The notes beneath the pieces were generated by a model that searched no databases, was not told the DNA's origin, and was given only the letters and a program-made list of their open reading frames with translations. DNA of 64,000 bases, taken from positions 26,871,714-26,935,713 of the forward strand of contig CP137682.1 of the NCBI GenBank assembly GCA_037976565.1, read 5' to 3'. The stretch comes from Mesocentrotus franciscanus. Taxonomy: Eukaryota > Echinodermata > Echinoidea > Camarodonta > Strongylocentrotidae. The position numbers and the translations under genes were made by a program. Of the stretch, positions 11,038 to 42,563 are shown piece after piece (the stretch's first letter is position 1; every line of letters starts with the position of its first letter).

Positions 11038-14000
11038 TAGAGGGACTGCAATACCCACACGGACACCTTTTCACGTGACAAGAGACGATTTGAAATCAGC
11101 ATATACCTATCAGACTTTGAACGCAACGGTTGATAGCAGTGACCGTTTCCAGTCTTTCCCCGCGGATCTAGGATTGCCTTGAGGGTCTTCTACCCTGTTA
11201 TCACCGAAATTTTTGATTTTTCTTGTTGTCTTCCAAGATAAAATAGTTTACTCATCCATTGTGACAGCAGATTCTACATGCAGAACGCGTCATCGATTGA
11301 AGGAACAGAATGATTCTCTTAGTTTCATTGTACTTCTGTTTGTGCCTACATATTACCCATCCACATGGTGGAGTCACGGCTCTATGTGAAGAGCACGTGA
11401 AATTGGAATAAAGTGAAACGTGGCGCCACCACCAGGAAGACGCGATACGTCATGCGTCACATGGTTCATCATTTGGACCAATAGCATCGCCAAAACTTAG
11501 TTTTGGAGACACGTTTTAGAAAGTCGGGGGTTAAGACCACTGGTAAGACTTTAAATCCACGGAGACGTGTTCGGAAACAAATATTGTTTTTATCTTAATA
11601 CAAATCCCAATGCAATCTGGCATGAAAAAGCTGCAGAAAATTATTATTTATTTACCTTAAGCTGCAAAAACACCAAGGCATTTTGGTCACCCAAAATGCT
11701 TGTGAAATATATAGTGTGTGAGGAAGATCATTTAAAGACGTAATAAGTCATCTCGATGTCTTCCATTTAGTCTTTATTGATAATATCGGGTTGTTTAAAA
11801 AATGACTGTAGTTTGTACTGGGATCAGTTTATATGAAATTGAACCGAGTTTTATCGATGCAATGCATCAACACCAGGTGTGATCTATTTGTTAAACTCAA
11901 TCTAGTTATTAAATCATTGCGTTATTTTAGTAAGGCAATAATTCATATAAAGAAAAATCATGTCCCAAATTCCATGAGAGCGATTCTTGATTCTTGATTG
12001 TAACCCGTCCATGTAGTGAAACTAATATGATTAAGATTAATTATGCAATGTAATATGTATTCATTCCTATCTTTTTGAGATCTTATAACCGGAATTGTAA
12101 GTTAATGTCCATTTTCCTTTTCTTTCTTTCCATTTAAACGATTCCGTGCAATAGCAGTCGTCCGTTTTTATAAATCATCCTGTTTTTACTAAATTGAAGT
12201 ACATTTTGAAAAGTTTTTAAAGTCTTGTGATAGATATTATGAGAAAAATGTAAATTTGTGTACCAAATTCGCAGCTGTAAGTATTGCGCAAAAGGAATTG
12301 CATTTTGTAACTCTTCTTTCGCATCTATATTTCTAATAGATGATAAATATGCCAGTGGAAACCCTTGTGTTTATATTTAAGGTCTATGTTCGATATTTTA
12401 TCATAGATTCTCATTTAAAGAAGTCTTTATCACTTATTTTAGTTGATACGACATTGTGTTATTATATTTTGTAAAATTATCATACATTTCCCTACCTCAA
12501 AATTTTTTCGTTTCACTTCCGTTGTTTTTGTTTGTTAATTTTTTACTCATGATATTTTTTAAATCTTTATTATTTGCTTGCTATTTTTTTTCTCAGTGCT
12601 TTTCATTTTCATCGTCATTGGGAAATGCATTGAGAGTGGCGTTATTCCTAAAAGTTCACTTTTTGCGCCAAAGAATTTGACCCGAGCAAATGAAGAAAAA
12701 AAAAGTTTTGCAATTTCACTGTCGTGTCGAGAATAATGTAGATGTATTCGTCAATACATAGCCCAAATCCTGTTTGCAATCGCTGTATCACTGATTATGA
12801 AATGCCCTGGACCAATATTGAGTGATTTAACCAAATTTCCTGCTTTCTCCGGCGACATATTTTGAAATACATTTTGATATCCCTCCTAAAGAGTTACCAA
12901 TTATTTAGCATTAGGTTTTTAAGATACCAATTTTTAATGTTTTGTCTTTTTTTTCCTTTGGTCGCACCTATAGGAAGTAATTTTCATAAAGCACGAATGG
13001 ACCAATATTTTCTTCTTATTATTTTTCAGATTTATTAATTTACATGTACGTAATTATTTATAAATCATCAACAGTTTATCATCATCTACACGTTTTGAAC
13101 ATCATTTAGTACTGAGAATTGTCCAGGCGTAAATGCCTGGTATAGAAATTGATTACAGCAACACTATTTTGCTAGATTAGAGATTAATGTATTCATTTTA
13201 CAAAAGTATATTTTTATTGTGGCATGAAAAGTGATACTATGGCATATGTTGAAGGAGTTAAGGCAAATGTTTATGAATGGTATTTATCAACGTTCTTTTA
13301 GTGATCGTGAGCATTTTTATGTTATGTTTGTTGTTTTGATTATTATGATGAGAAATAGCGCGATTGGGCGCTTGATTTGAAGGCTTTTTGCAATCATTCA
13401 TCCCATTTTCATCCCCCCTTTTTAGCCAACTTTCATTTCATAATCTACCCCTCCCTTTTCCTTCCATTAAACCTTTCAAAGAATGCGATATTATTCATTG
13501 TGGTTTTTCTATGGTTGTATTGGCCAGTGGCAGCCACGCACTTCTTAAAATAACACCAGCCCCCTCCCACCACCTCCCACCCACCCCCTCTCACTCTCCC
13601 CAGAAATTGTCGATGCCATTCCCATTACCTTTAAGGAACATGAGAAAGCCCGAATTCGAATTGTGAATAAAAGTCAAGCTCGGGACAATCTCGGGTTTTT
13701 TCATGACTCTCACTGAAGCACAAAATGATTCTTAGTCACTGGGGTAAGATCGAGTTCTAAAGATCGAAATCTTTATATCTTTATACTTTTATTTGAAGAA
13801 GATGAGTTGATGGAGAAGGTGATCTACGCAACTTTGATTCCTGAATCAGTCAAAGTAGACTATTAGAATTTGAACTGCACCGAGAAATCCACCCCCCCCC
13901 CACTACCACTTCCGCGTCGCCCCTTTCCATTGCTGCAGGCACATTATTTACGTTTTTCTTTTTTTTTCTCCATCGTATTCTATATAGTGTATCATCATTT

Positions 14001-14758
14001 TGCGAAAAAAATTATGTAAAATGTTATTTATGCAACGCCTTGCCGTCTTGACTTTTCATGCTGCGCATGAATCTTGTTATAGAGTACTATGAGTGATGAG
14101 TATAGACATAAATTATTTGCACGTTAACACTGTTATCCTCTCTACAATGCAGCAGTTATATCAATCAATTGAATGATTATAGTCGTGTTATTTTGTTTTG
14201 TCTTTACATTCTGTATGGAGAAAATGAAAATGTGTTCATTTCAACCCACATTCTATGCAAGTTGCTGCTCTACAGAATGTTTCGTCCAAATCTTCCGACG
14301 TCTTCATTTATATGTTTTCACTTTAAATCTGTTTTCATGCACATATGTTTAGTATTGTATTTGTATCACAAACAATTGTATTCATCAGTGTTGGTCTTTA
14401 AAAAAAAATGATTAAACATCACTACAGAAATCGGATGTTTTGAAAAGCTAAGATCTTTTTATATTTCTTTTCGGAGGAAAAACGCGTGTGTGGACGAACA
14501 GAAATATTAGAAACGTTTGGTTTCTATTAATCTCGTTTCCTTGCGAAGCGATATTGTGCATACATTTGTTGCCTTTATACCATATGACATGAATTAACTT
14601 ATTTTTCATGAAATACAAAAATTGTAAATAGAAAGAACTGATATATTATAATACAAATCAATTTGTACTGCCATTACATTTGCGTTCTTGGTTCTTTACT
14701 ACGCATATTGTCTTGTTTTGTGAAATTCGGTGAAGACTCATCCAAACATTCGATGGTT
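11038..14758. other. 3' region of the oxygenase gene and intergenic DNA
   Basis: AT-rich, no recognised gene. Candidate polyadenylation hexamers at 11407 and near 13664 on the + strand. Open frames here are short and have no protein-like composition. Confidence 0.5.
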
Positions 14759-14759
14759 A

Positions 14760-15345
14760 TGGATGATGATGATGATGATGATGACGATGATGATGATGAT
14801 GGTGATGATGATTATTATGATGATAATGACGATGATGATAATGATGATGATGATGATGATGATGATGACGATGATGATGGTGATGATGATTACTGTGATG
14901 TTGGTGGTGGGAATGATGATAATAATAATGATGATGATAATGCTGCTGATGATGATGATGTGGATGATGATAATGGCAGCGATGATGATAGTGATTTTGA
15001 TGATGATGACGATGATGATAGTGGAAGTGGTGATGATGATGATGATGATGATGATAATGATGGTGAGTATGATGATTATGACAATGATGATGATGATTAC
15101 GATGATGTTGGTGGTGGGAATAATGATAATAATAATGATGATGATAATGAGGCTGCTGCTGATGAAGATGATGGTGGTGGTGGTAGCGATGATGATAGTG
15201 ATTTTGATGATGATGATGACGATGATGATGGTGGTAGTGGTGGTGATGATGATGATGATTATGATGATGATAATGATGGTCAGTATGATGATGACGATTA
15301 TGACAATGATGATGATGATTACAATTATTATGTTAATGGTGATGA
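14760..15345. repeat. Long (GAT)n array with GGT/AAT interruptions
   Basis: Nearly 590 bases of GAT trinucleotides with GAC, GGT and AAT variants; two long blocks inside are imperfect duplicates (gttggtggtggg(a)at at 14898 and 15106). Confidence 0.93.
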
Positions 15346-15703
15346 TTAAGATAATCATTATTATAAGGAGGTTTTCGGTGGTGGTGAAGATAATGATAAC
15401 GTTTTTCTTTTTTTCTTTTAGTTCGTTATTGGTGCCCGGCATAATTTCTTTTCTTTCGTTTTCGAAGTTCAAAGTGATTTTGTTTCTTTCGTCTTTAAAG
15501 TTCAAATTGAGTTTTAAAATAATAAATAAATAATAAAACCGATAAAGTGATGTTCACCTTACACCAGATGTGACGTTAAAATCATTTAGCGAGATACAAA
15601 CTAGTCTACTAAGAATCAACGAAGATGTATTCGATGACTATGATGATGGTGGCAATCATAATGATCATTACAATGATGAATATGATGGTTATCAGTTGTC
15701 GTT

Positions 15704-15785
15704 GTTAATGATGATGATAAAGATGATGATGATGATGATGATGATGATGAAAATGATGAAAATGATGAAGATGATGAAGATTATG

Positions 15786-15820
<35 letters not shown>

Positions 15821-16104
15821 AATGATGATGATGAAGATGATGATGATGATGATGATGATGATGAAGATGATGAAGATGATGAAGATGATGAAGATGATGA
15901 TGATGATGATGATGATGATGGTGATGATGAAGATGATGAAGATGATGAAGATGATGAAGATGATGAAGATGATGAAGATGATGAAGATGATGAAGATGAT
16001 GAAGATGATGATGATGATGATGATGATATTGTTGGTGGTGGGAATGATGATATTATGATAATGCTGCTGCTGCTGATGATGATGGTGGTGGTGGCAGTGA
16101 TGAT
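15704..16104. repeat. Second (GAT)n array with GAA interruptions
   Basis: About 400 bases of GAT with regularly spaced GAA (gatgaagatgaagat), then gttggtggtgggaatgatga as at the end of units in the first array, suggesting common origin. Confidence 0.92.
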
Positions 16105-16597
16105 GATATTGGGGCGCGGGCCGGGCGGGGAAGGCGAAGAAGAAGAAGAAGAAGGAAAAGAAGAAGAAGGGAGGATGTGACTTTGAAGATCGATGGTCGC
16201 ATTATAGATTTTTTTCTTCCCCAAAATTAATGTACTCCAATAAAGATGACTTTCCTAAACGTGCCAAAATATAGGCTAACACTGAATAACTCTTTTTTCA
16301 ACTGGCCAGCGGGCATTTTCTTTGATATTTTTCGACAATCTTACTTATCATCCAAACCGGTCAATGTGATGTGCATGTTTTTTGTTAGAGCGCCAGCTAA
16401 CGTCTACTTTTCTACCAGTATAATATGCATTGGATCAGGTGATCATAACATTGCGATCACGAGACACGGGCTTTGCTGTGTCGCCTAAATTCAATGGCAT
16501 TGTCCGGTTGTTGTTGACATAATTTCTAGACTTTGATACTGAATTTATGGGGTCATAGTTCTTCTTATGTATATCGGAGTTATAATAACACACCGTT

Positions 16598-36714
<20,117 letters not shown>

Positions 36715-37289
36715 AACTTAACACTTAATCAAGTACTTAAAAAAATTGACAGTTGTTATACAATTAAGAAAGGTCTATATTAAACTGTGTATTTATATAC
36801 TGTACATTCATTTTCATATTGAAATTTAAAACCTAAAATTTTGTTTCTAATCTGCTTACTCTATGTAAGTTTTTGTGGTCATATGTTTTCAATGCACATA
36901 ATGTTTAAAAGAAAAATAAGTGCAATAATATAATATGTAATTTCTAGAACGCAGAATACAAAGAGTACCGGTAAGTTGTAATAACCAAATTTGATAGTAT
37001 AGTAAATAGTAATAGTAAATTTTCCCAATTAGTAGGAATTGTATTGGGGGAGGCTAGTCTGCTTCAAGGTATTGATAAAAGCGTTCATAGTATTCATGTG
37101 CCACATTTAGAACTTGACATACATGTAGTGAGTAATTGTGTCCATGTACACCTGTAAACCTGTACATGTTACTTGCTGCAGTAATCCCAAACAGCAGCTC
37201 CTTAGAAGCTATAACGGGATGTCAATCATGTCATGTGCCAATGAAGGTGCCAAGGTGCAAAATTTGTGTTGTCTCACATAGACTTTATA

Positions 37290-37434
37290 CAGTCAAACCT
37301 GCTTTGGAGACCACCTGTCTACAAAGACCACATTTTCTGTTTCCCTTCAAAATGGTTTCTCATTGAAAGGAACCTGTCTACAAAGACCACTTTTTGTGTT
37401 TTCCTTGGGCGGTCGCTATAGACAGGTTTGACTG
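37290..37434. mobile_element. Tc1/mariner-like MITE, copy with identified empty site
   Basis: 145-bp palindromic element with ends CAGTCAAACCTG and CAGGTTTGACTG, flanked by TA on both sides. The host sequence around it is a repeat whose other copy (32165-32260) lacks the insertion, so the ends and the TA target are seen directly. Confidence 0.88.
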
Positions 37435-37822
37435 TACAATAAAAGTGAGTGTGTCTGTGCAAGTAAAACTAAGCATGGGTTCCTTTATAGTATGAGAGAC
37501 CCAGTAGGAGGCCACATCGTGCTGATGAGGGGTAGTGCAGCCTCTCTGAATGTAGCTGGCTTTGCATTGAGCATGATAGATCCCAGTAGTCCATTCCATA
37601 TTCAAACTGTTCTTGGGAATGGTGCAAATCTGTGAGTGTCGACAGTAGCTATAGGTATGGGATATTTGGCTGTGTGGTCATGCCTTCCAAAGTAGGTTAC
37701 TGGTGTGATGTCTTGTGGGAGAGGCATGTAGATCAGTTGATGATGTAATCAATGGAAAAGGGAGCATTACATGTGCGAAGCTCATTATACTAATGATAAT
37801 GGCACCATGATAAGGACATAAT

Positions 37823-38045
37823 GGACCGAATTCACAAAGGAGGTTTAAATTTAACCCATAAACCCTCATTTACATAACCCATGGTCTAAAATAAGCACAA
37901 AATAAGCCCGACACAATTCAGAGGTCCAATATTAAACGCGGGCAAGGCAAGCTACGCTTATTTTGCGCTAATTTTTAAACCACGGGTTATGTAAATGAGG
38001 GTTTAAACCATGGGTTAAATTAAACCTCCTTTGTGAATTCGGGCC
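37823..38045. mobile_element. Foldback element
   Basis: Ends GGACCGAATTCACAAAGGAG and CTCCTTTGTGAATTCGGGCC, inner arms ...tttaaccca / tgggttaaa and catttacataaccc. Downstream of SLC12A9. Confidence 0.75.
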
Positions 38046-39221
38046 AAAGCTTCTACATTCCATTAGAGCAATATAAACTTCATATATGTTATTGAATAGT
38101 ACATTGATGTGAGATTGCATTAAACTGTCCTTCCACTGAGCCGAGCAAATAAAGTGAATGCGATTTTATTTAATAACGTGTAGTGATGAAATGGCAGGGA
38201 TTGTAAGTATACAGGCACAAATGTCAACTATTCACTTCATACATACACATTTTATTGAATAGTACATTGATGTGAGATTGCATGTACATGTTTGTATTGA
38301 CAGTCATAAATTATTTGCTAATTTCTTTTATTATACTGTATACCTTAATGTAAATTAGTTATCAATATGTTCCATTTTTATTTTGTTAATAGATTGTTCA
38401 TAATGTGAGATTGTGATTGTGGAGTGAGAATTAGATGGGCCTGTATGATTTGCATCTGAAACAGTACACAAGTCTCCAATATCTCTAAACGAACCCCATG
38501 AAGAAACTTTGTCATCAATGAGTTACTTGTAATGCAATAAATTACTGAAAGCAATAACAATGTACGATTTGGTTTGGTACAACCGTTAAGGGTAATGTTC
38601 TGTATTGGGACTTGGTTCATCAGTTATTCAAGAAACTTAATTCCTCTATTCTGAATTCAACATTGAGGGGTGCATACAAGAATTTCTTCCGCCTCTTTGA
38701 CCTGTTCATCATACTCTTTTCCTTCTTCTTTCGTTGTTTGCCGCCTCTTATCATATTCATAGCTCTCTCTATCCTTTCTGAATTCACCTTTCTTTTTTCA
38801 TGTTCATATTCCAGTGATTTTTAATCATGTCAACTTACTTTAAACGAAAAATTACAATTCAAATTTTGACTCGTGAAAGGTCATTTGTGATAAATGTTGG
38901 ATGGTTACTAATACCAAAGGTATTAAAGATTTTCCTTATAATACATATATATCTTGGTACAATTGTGCAGCGTTTTATTGTCTATCAAATGCAGTTGATA
39001 CTTCATTGTTAGAATAGTGTAAAGTGTTGGTAGCTCTATACCTGAGTGTACTGTTTTGATTGATTGCATTGTACAGCAATTTACCAATTGATTACCGGTA
39101 GTAGAAAATGAAACCAACACAACTATACAATAAGGATATTTATTAGATGCCCTCAAAGGTTGGTAAACAGATTTGTATACATTTGTTGAGGTACATGTAA
39201 AATTCCCATGTCGGTGTTGAA

Positions 39222-39500
39222 ATAATGATTATTATAATGGTGACTTCTTATATAGCGGACAAACTCGTCATGCCGTGACACTCCTGGCGCTCCAACATTA
39301 TTACCCAGGTCACAGCTGGCGGCTATATATGCAGTGCCATAGCATATTGGGTACTCTATTACACCTGCATGGAGAATGGCAAAGGTGGATTAAGGTCTTG
39401 CCAGAGGACGTTAATGCCGGGCTGGGATTTGAACCCTCAACCCTTGGATTGATAGTCAAGTGAATGAATGAACCACCATACCACAACACCTCCACAATCG
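39222..39500 (-). mobile_element. SINE with tRNA-like head and gcgctatata-type tail
   Basis: On the minus strand the head carries gggttcaaatcccagc (box B) near 39430. The body includes cctctggcaagaccttaatc and gtgacctgggtaataatgtt, and the end is ccgctatataagaagtcacc followed by an (ATT)-rich tail. Confidence 0.65.
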
Positions 39501-42062
39501 TTGAGACTTTTCTCAGAGTGTATGACCCACATGTGTATTTGTATGGTCATAAATGATTGGTATTTTAAAAATAAATTCAAGAAGTAACCTTTTTGAATGA
39601 CCGAAATGCAATTGCATACTGTAGACTGGGTATAGGCATCATCTAGGGCCACCAGAAATATTAGGTAGATGAAATGTGAGAGAACAAAGCCATAAGGGAT
39701 GGGGTTGTATAGTTCTTTCTCTCCCCTCCCCCTTTCTTGTCATTTTTTAATTTTTTTCATATCCGCTCCTCCCCTTCTCCCTCCCAACATTATTCTACTT
39801 TATCAACTTCATCTGGATTCTTAATAATTGTATAACACATAAATATTTATATGAATTAGAAGATGGTGTGAAGTATTTGTATGAGAGGATTATACAATGT
39901 AAATTTATTAACTACAGGATCTTATTTTTGAATAAAATTATTGCCGCAGGGAGAGTTGTATTTTATGTGTCAATTTAGGTAATTGTACTCAAGTGTTATA
40001 TTTAGTTACATTTCATGAATACTCTGTGCATATCAAAACACCTTTTTTTTAACCCCAAGATATTATACAAATAATCTTTTTTAACCCTCCTCCTCCCTCC
40101 TCTCTTATTTTAGCTTTTTCCCCCTTTGTCTCCTCCCTCCCCTCCCTCTCTCTCTCTCTTGTTGCATTAGGACTATGTAAAAGTTCTTCTTTGTATTACT
40201 GTGCAATATTCTTTGGAAAAAAAGACTCAAATTCACAGATCATTCTCTTCCATTCTAATATCAAATTATACAACACACAACTGTCAGATGCTCCTGCCAT
40301 TTTGAATTTTGTTTTTTTCTTTCCCCACACTTTGTTTTTTCAATAAAAAGGGAACTTTTTGTACATTTAGCAATGCCCAAGGTGTGACCCAGCATAGACA
40401 TTCTAATAGAAAGAGACTTCATGAAAAATACCGGTAATAAAGGGCTTGGTAGTAACTACCGGTAGCTTTTATGACGTAGTTTACCATGGCCACAGGAATT
40501 CTGATAAGTCTTGATAGTTTTAGTTTTATCTCTCTTACCTTGACCAAACATTATACGTCACAGCTCTTTACAAATGCAAACAACCTTAGCAAGGATACAC
40601 TCTTTTTCAAACACAGAATTGTGGAAAGAATTGCACCACTGGAACAACACCAGTGCAGTTTTAATGAACATTTTCAAAATGAGAGAGACAAAAGAAGAAA
40701 AAAAAAAGTCTTGCAAAGAAACATGTACTTAAACACAGAAATGAAAAAGACTGACGGTAAAAACAAAATAATGAAATGAAGAACAAGAATAGCACATGCA
40801 ATTTACATGAAACTTATTTAAACAAAAATGTGCTTGTCCAAATGGCTCAAATGAAATAATGTACAAAATTTGTTCAGGTCTGCAATATGAACCAAGAATC
40901 CAAGATGGAACCATACCCTCTTGATAGGCAAGATGATTTACAATACACAGACAATACAACACTAAGACCAGTATTTTACTGAATTTTGAACCAGACACTG
41001 GGCTTAAGCTTTTGTACAAAATCTGGTTTAACAAGGAAGTTAGTCTGAGGTGTAAGTTTTCCTCTTGTTAAATGTGATTTGACCGAGGTCAGGTTTAACT
41101 GAATAAGTAGAATACGATCATCGAGAGTAGTATACCTCAACAATAGACACTATTGATATATTGAAGTTCAGTCCTAAAAGAAAATTAAGAATAACATTAA
41201 AATAAGACAGTAAACAAAACTAACTGCAACTTTCATGCAACTTATACAAAGATTCAAATGAAATTTGCTTCATTTACAACCCAATCATTATTTTATGAGA
41301 CAGTTGCTTTCTTAAGGCTCTGCTAGATATATGGAGGCTATTTCTTTTTTTTTCTCCAGTTTTATCATTACCCTTCCCCCCACCCCCCCCCCAAAAAAAA
41401 TGATTATTATCCCATGGAAATAGAACCACTCTTCTAAAAATACTGATCATAACTATGGTCAACAGCATTACACATTGTTTAGCATTATTTTTCCAGTTCT
41501 TACAGATATTGTCAATTCTTGCAAATGAGGTGCAAACAAAATGCAGCAATTTGCACAGTAGATTCCTCTAATTGGAGTCGAGAGTACAACCATTAAACAA
41601 AGCAAAATTATTGCCCCAAAACTGATAAATAATAGCGACACAGTATTTCCTGAATATGAACATAGCTCTAGAATGATTATGGTAGTCTATGGTATTAAAG
41701 GACATGCACACAGAAAGGACATTCTCTTTGCATAATTTGACAGATGCTGGAAAACACTTCCACATTATTGTATCAATCACTAAAATGCTTTAGTCAGACT
41801 TTCATGTAAAGCCTCAAGTGAGTGGCATGTTGAGATTTCTTTTTTCATTACAGCACTATCAAAATTATGTGCCTGCTGCATTAGAGTCAAAGGATAGCCA
41901 AGCACTGACAGTTTAGGTCCCTAGAAAATTGCCAGTATATGCAACAAAAGGCCAGATGATTTCCAGGTAACACCCATGGAACTCCCCATGACGGGTAGTA
42001 AAAAAACATATAGACCCTCCGGAAGTGGACAGGACCGCATTTACATGGGTAAGAAGTAAATA

Positions 42063-42161
42063 CAGTGTAACCTTGTTATAACGAGGTCCTGGACCATGCA
42101 AATTATGTTGTTATATCAGGAATCTTGTTATATCAGAGCTCTTTATAATTACGTTCCACTG
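42063..42161. mobile_element. Short CAGTG-ended MITE
   Basis: 99 bp flanked by TA; ends CAGTGTAACC and ggttccactg type, interior with gttataacgag and gttatatcag. A different family from the CAGTCAAA copies but the same TA target. Located just 3' of the SRPRB stop. Confidence 0.7.
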
Positions 42162-42349
42162 TACTGAACATTTTGAAATTCCCACTCTACCTTGCAGTAA
42201 GCACCACAGAGAACCTGTAACTGCCACTTAAATGCCTTCTTTGCTGTGGGATAGCCACGTCTCATCCCGTCTTTAAAAAAAAAAAAACTTTCATGGTGCT
42301 TGCAGCCTAGGCTTTACATGAAAGTGAGACAGCATCAGAACACCATGAA

Positions 42350-42563
42350 TCATACTAGATTTGAGATCCATTCAGTGACAGTGTTGAGCTCCCCTTCATC
42401 ATCAGCTGAGCTTCCTTTAGCACTGCATTCCACAAAATCCACAGCATTGGCGAGATGGGAGAAATCAAAATCCTTTCCTCGCTTTCCTAAGTACGTGTTG
42501 GCATCTCCAGACGAGCCGTCTGTGCTGGATAGTATGGCTGCTCTGGTGACTCTTAGGGTAGTC
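42350..42563 (-). CDS. SRPRB: SRPRB last exon, G5 box and stop
   Basis: Acceptor ...ccaatgcag; runs to TGA at 42352-42350. Encodes TTLRVTRAAILSSTDGSSGD, GKRGKDFDFSHL, VDFVECSAKGSS and the terminal helix. Confidence 0.95.

Larger units (their letters stand above)
36715..42349. other. Convergent 3' region between SLC12A9 and SRPRB
   Basis: 5.6 kb with no recognised gene. It holds a Tc1/mariner-like MITE (37290-37434), a foldback element (37823-38045), a minus-strand SINE (39222-39500), CT-rich tracts near 39720-40160 and a short MITE (42063-42161). Both 3' UTRs must end in it; several AATAAA hexamers on each strand leave the positions open. Confidence 0.6.

Noticed and set aside
13388..13666. 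92-codon Pro/Ser-rich frame
   Set aside because: CT-rich low-complexity DNA; no recognisable domain or partner exons.
14663..15349. 228-codon frame that is almost all Asp
   Set aside because: It is a direct reading of a (GAT)n array; all three frames on both strands stay open over it (poly-Asp, poly-Met, poly-Ile), with no splice or homology support.
15570..16224. Met/Lys-rich and poly-Ser frames on both strands
   Set aside because: Products of the second (GAT)n array.
40486..40779. 97-codon plus-strand frame downstream of SLC12A9
   Set aside because: No family resemblance, Lys/Asn-rich composition of the AT-rich background, no splice context.
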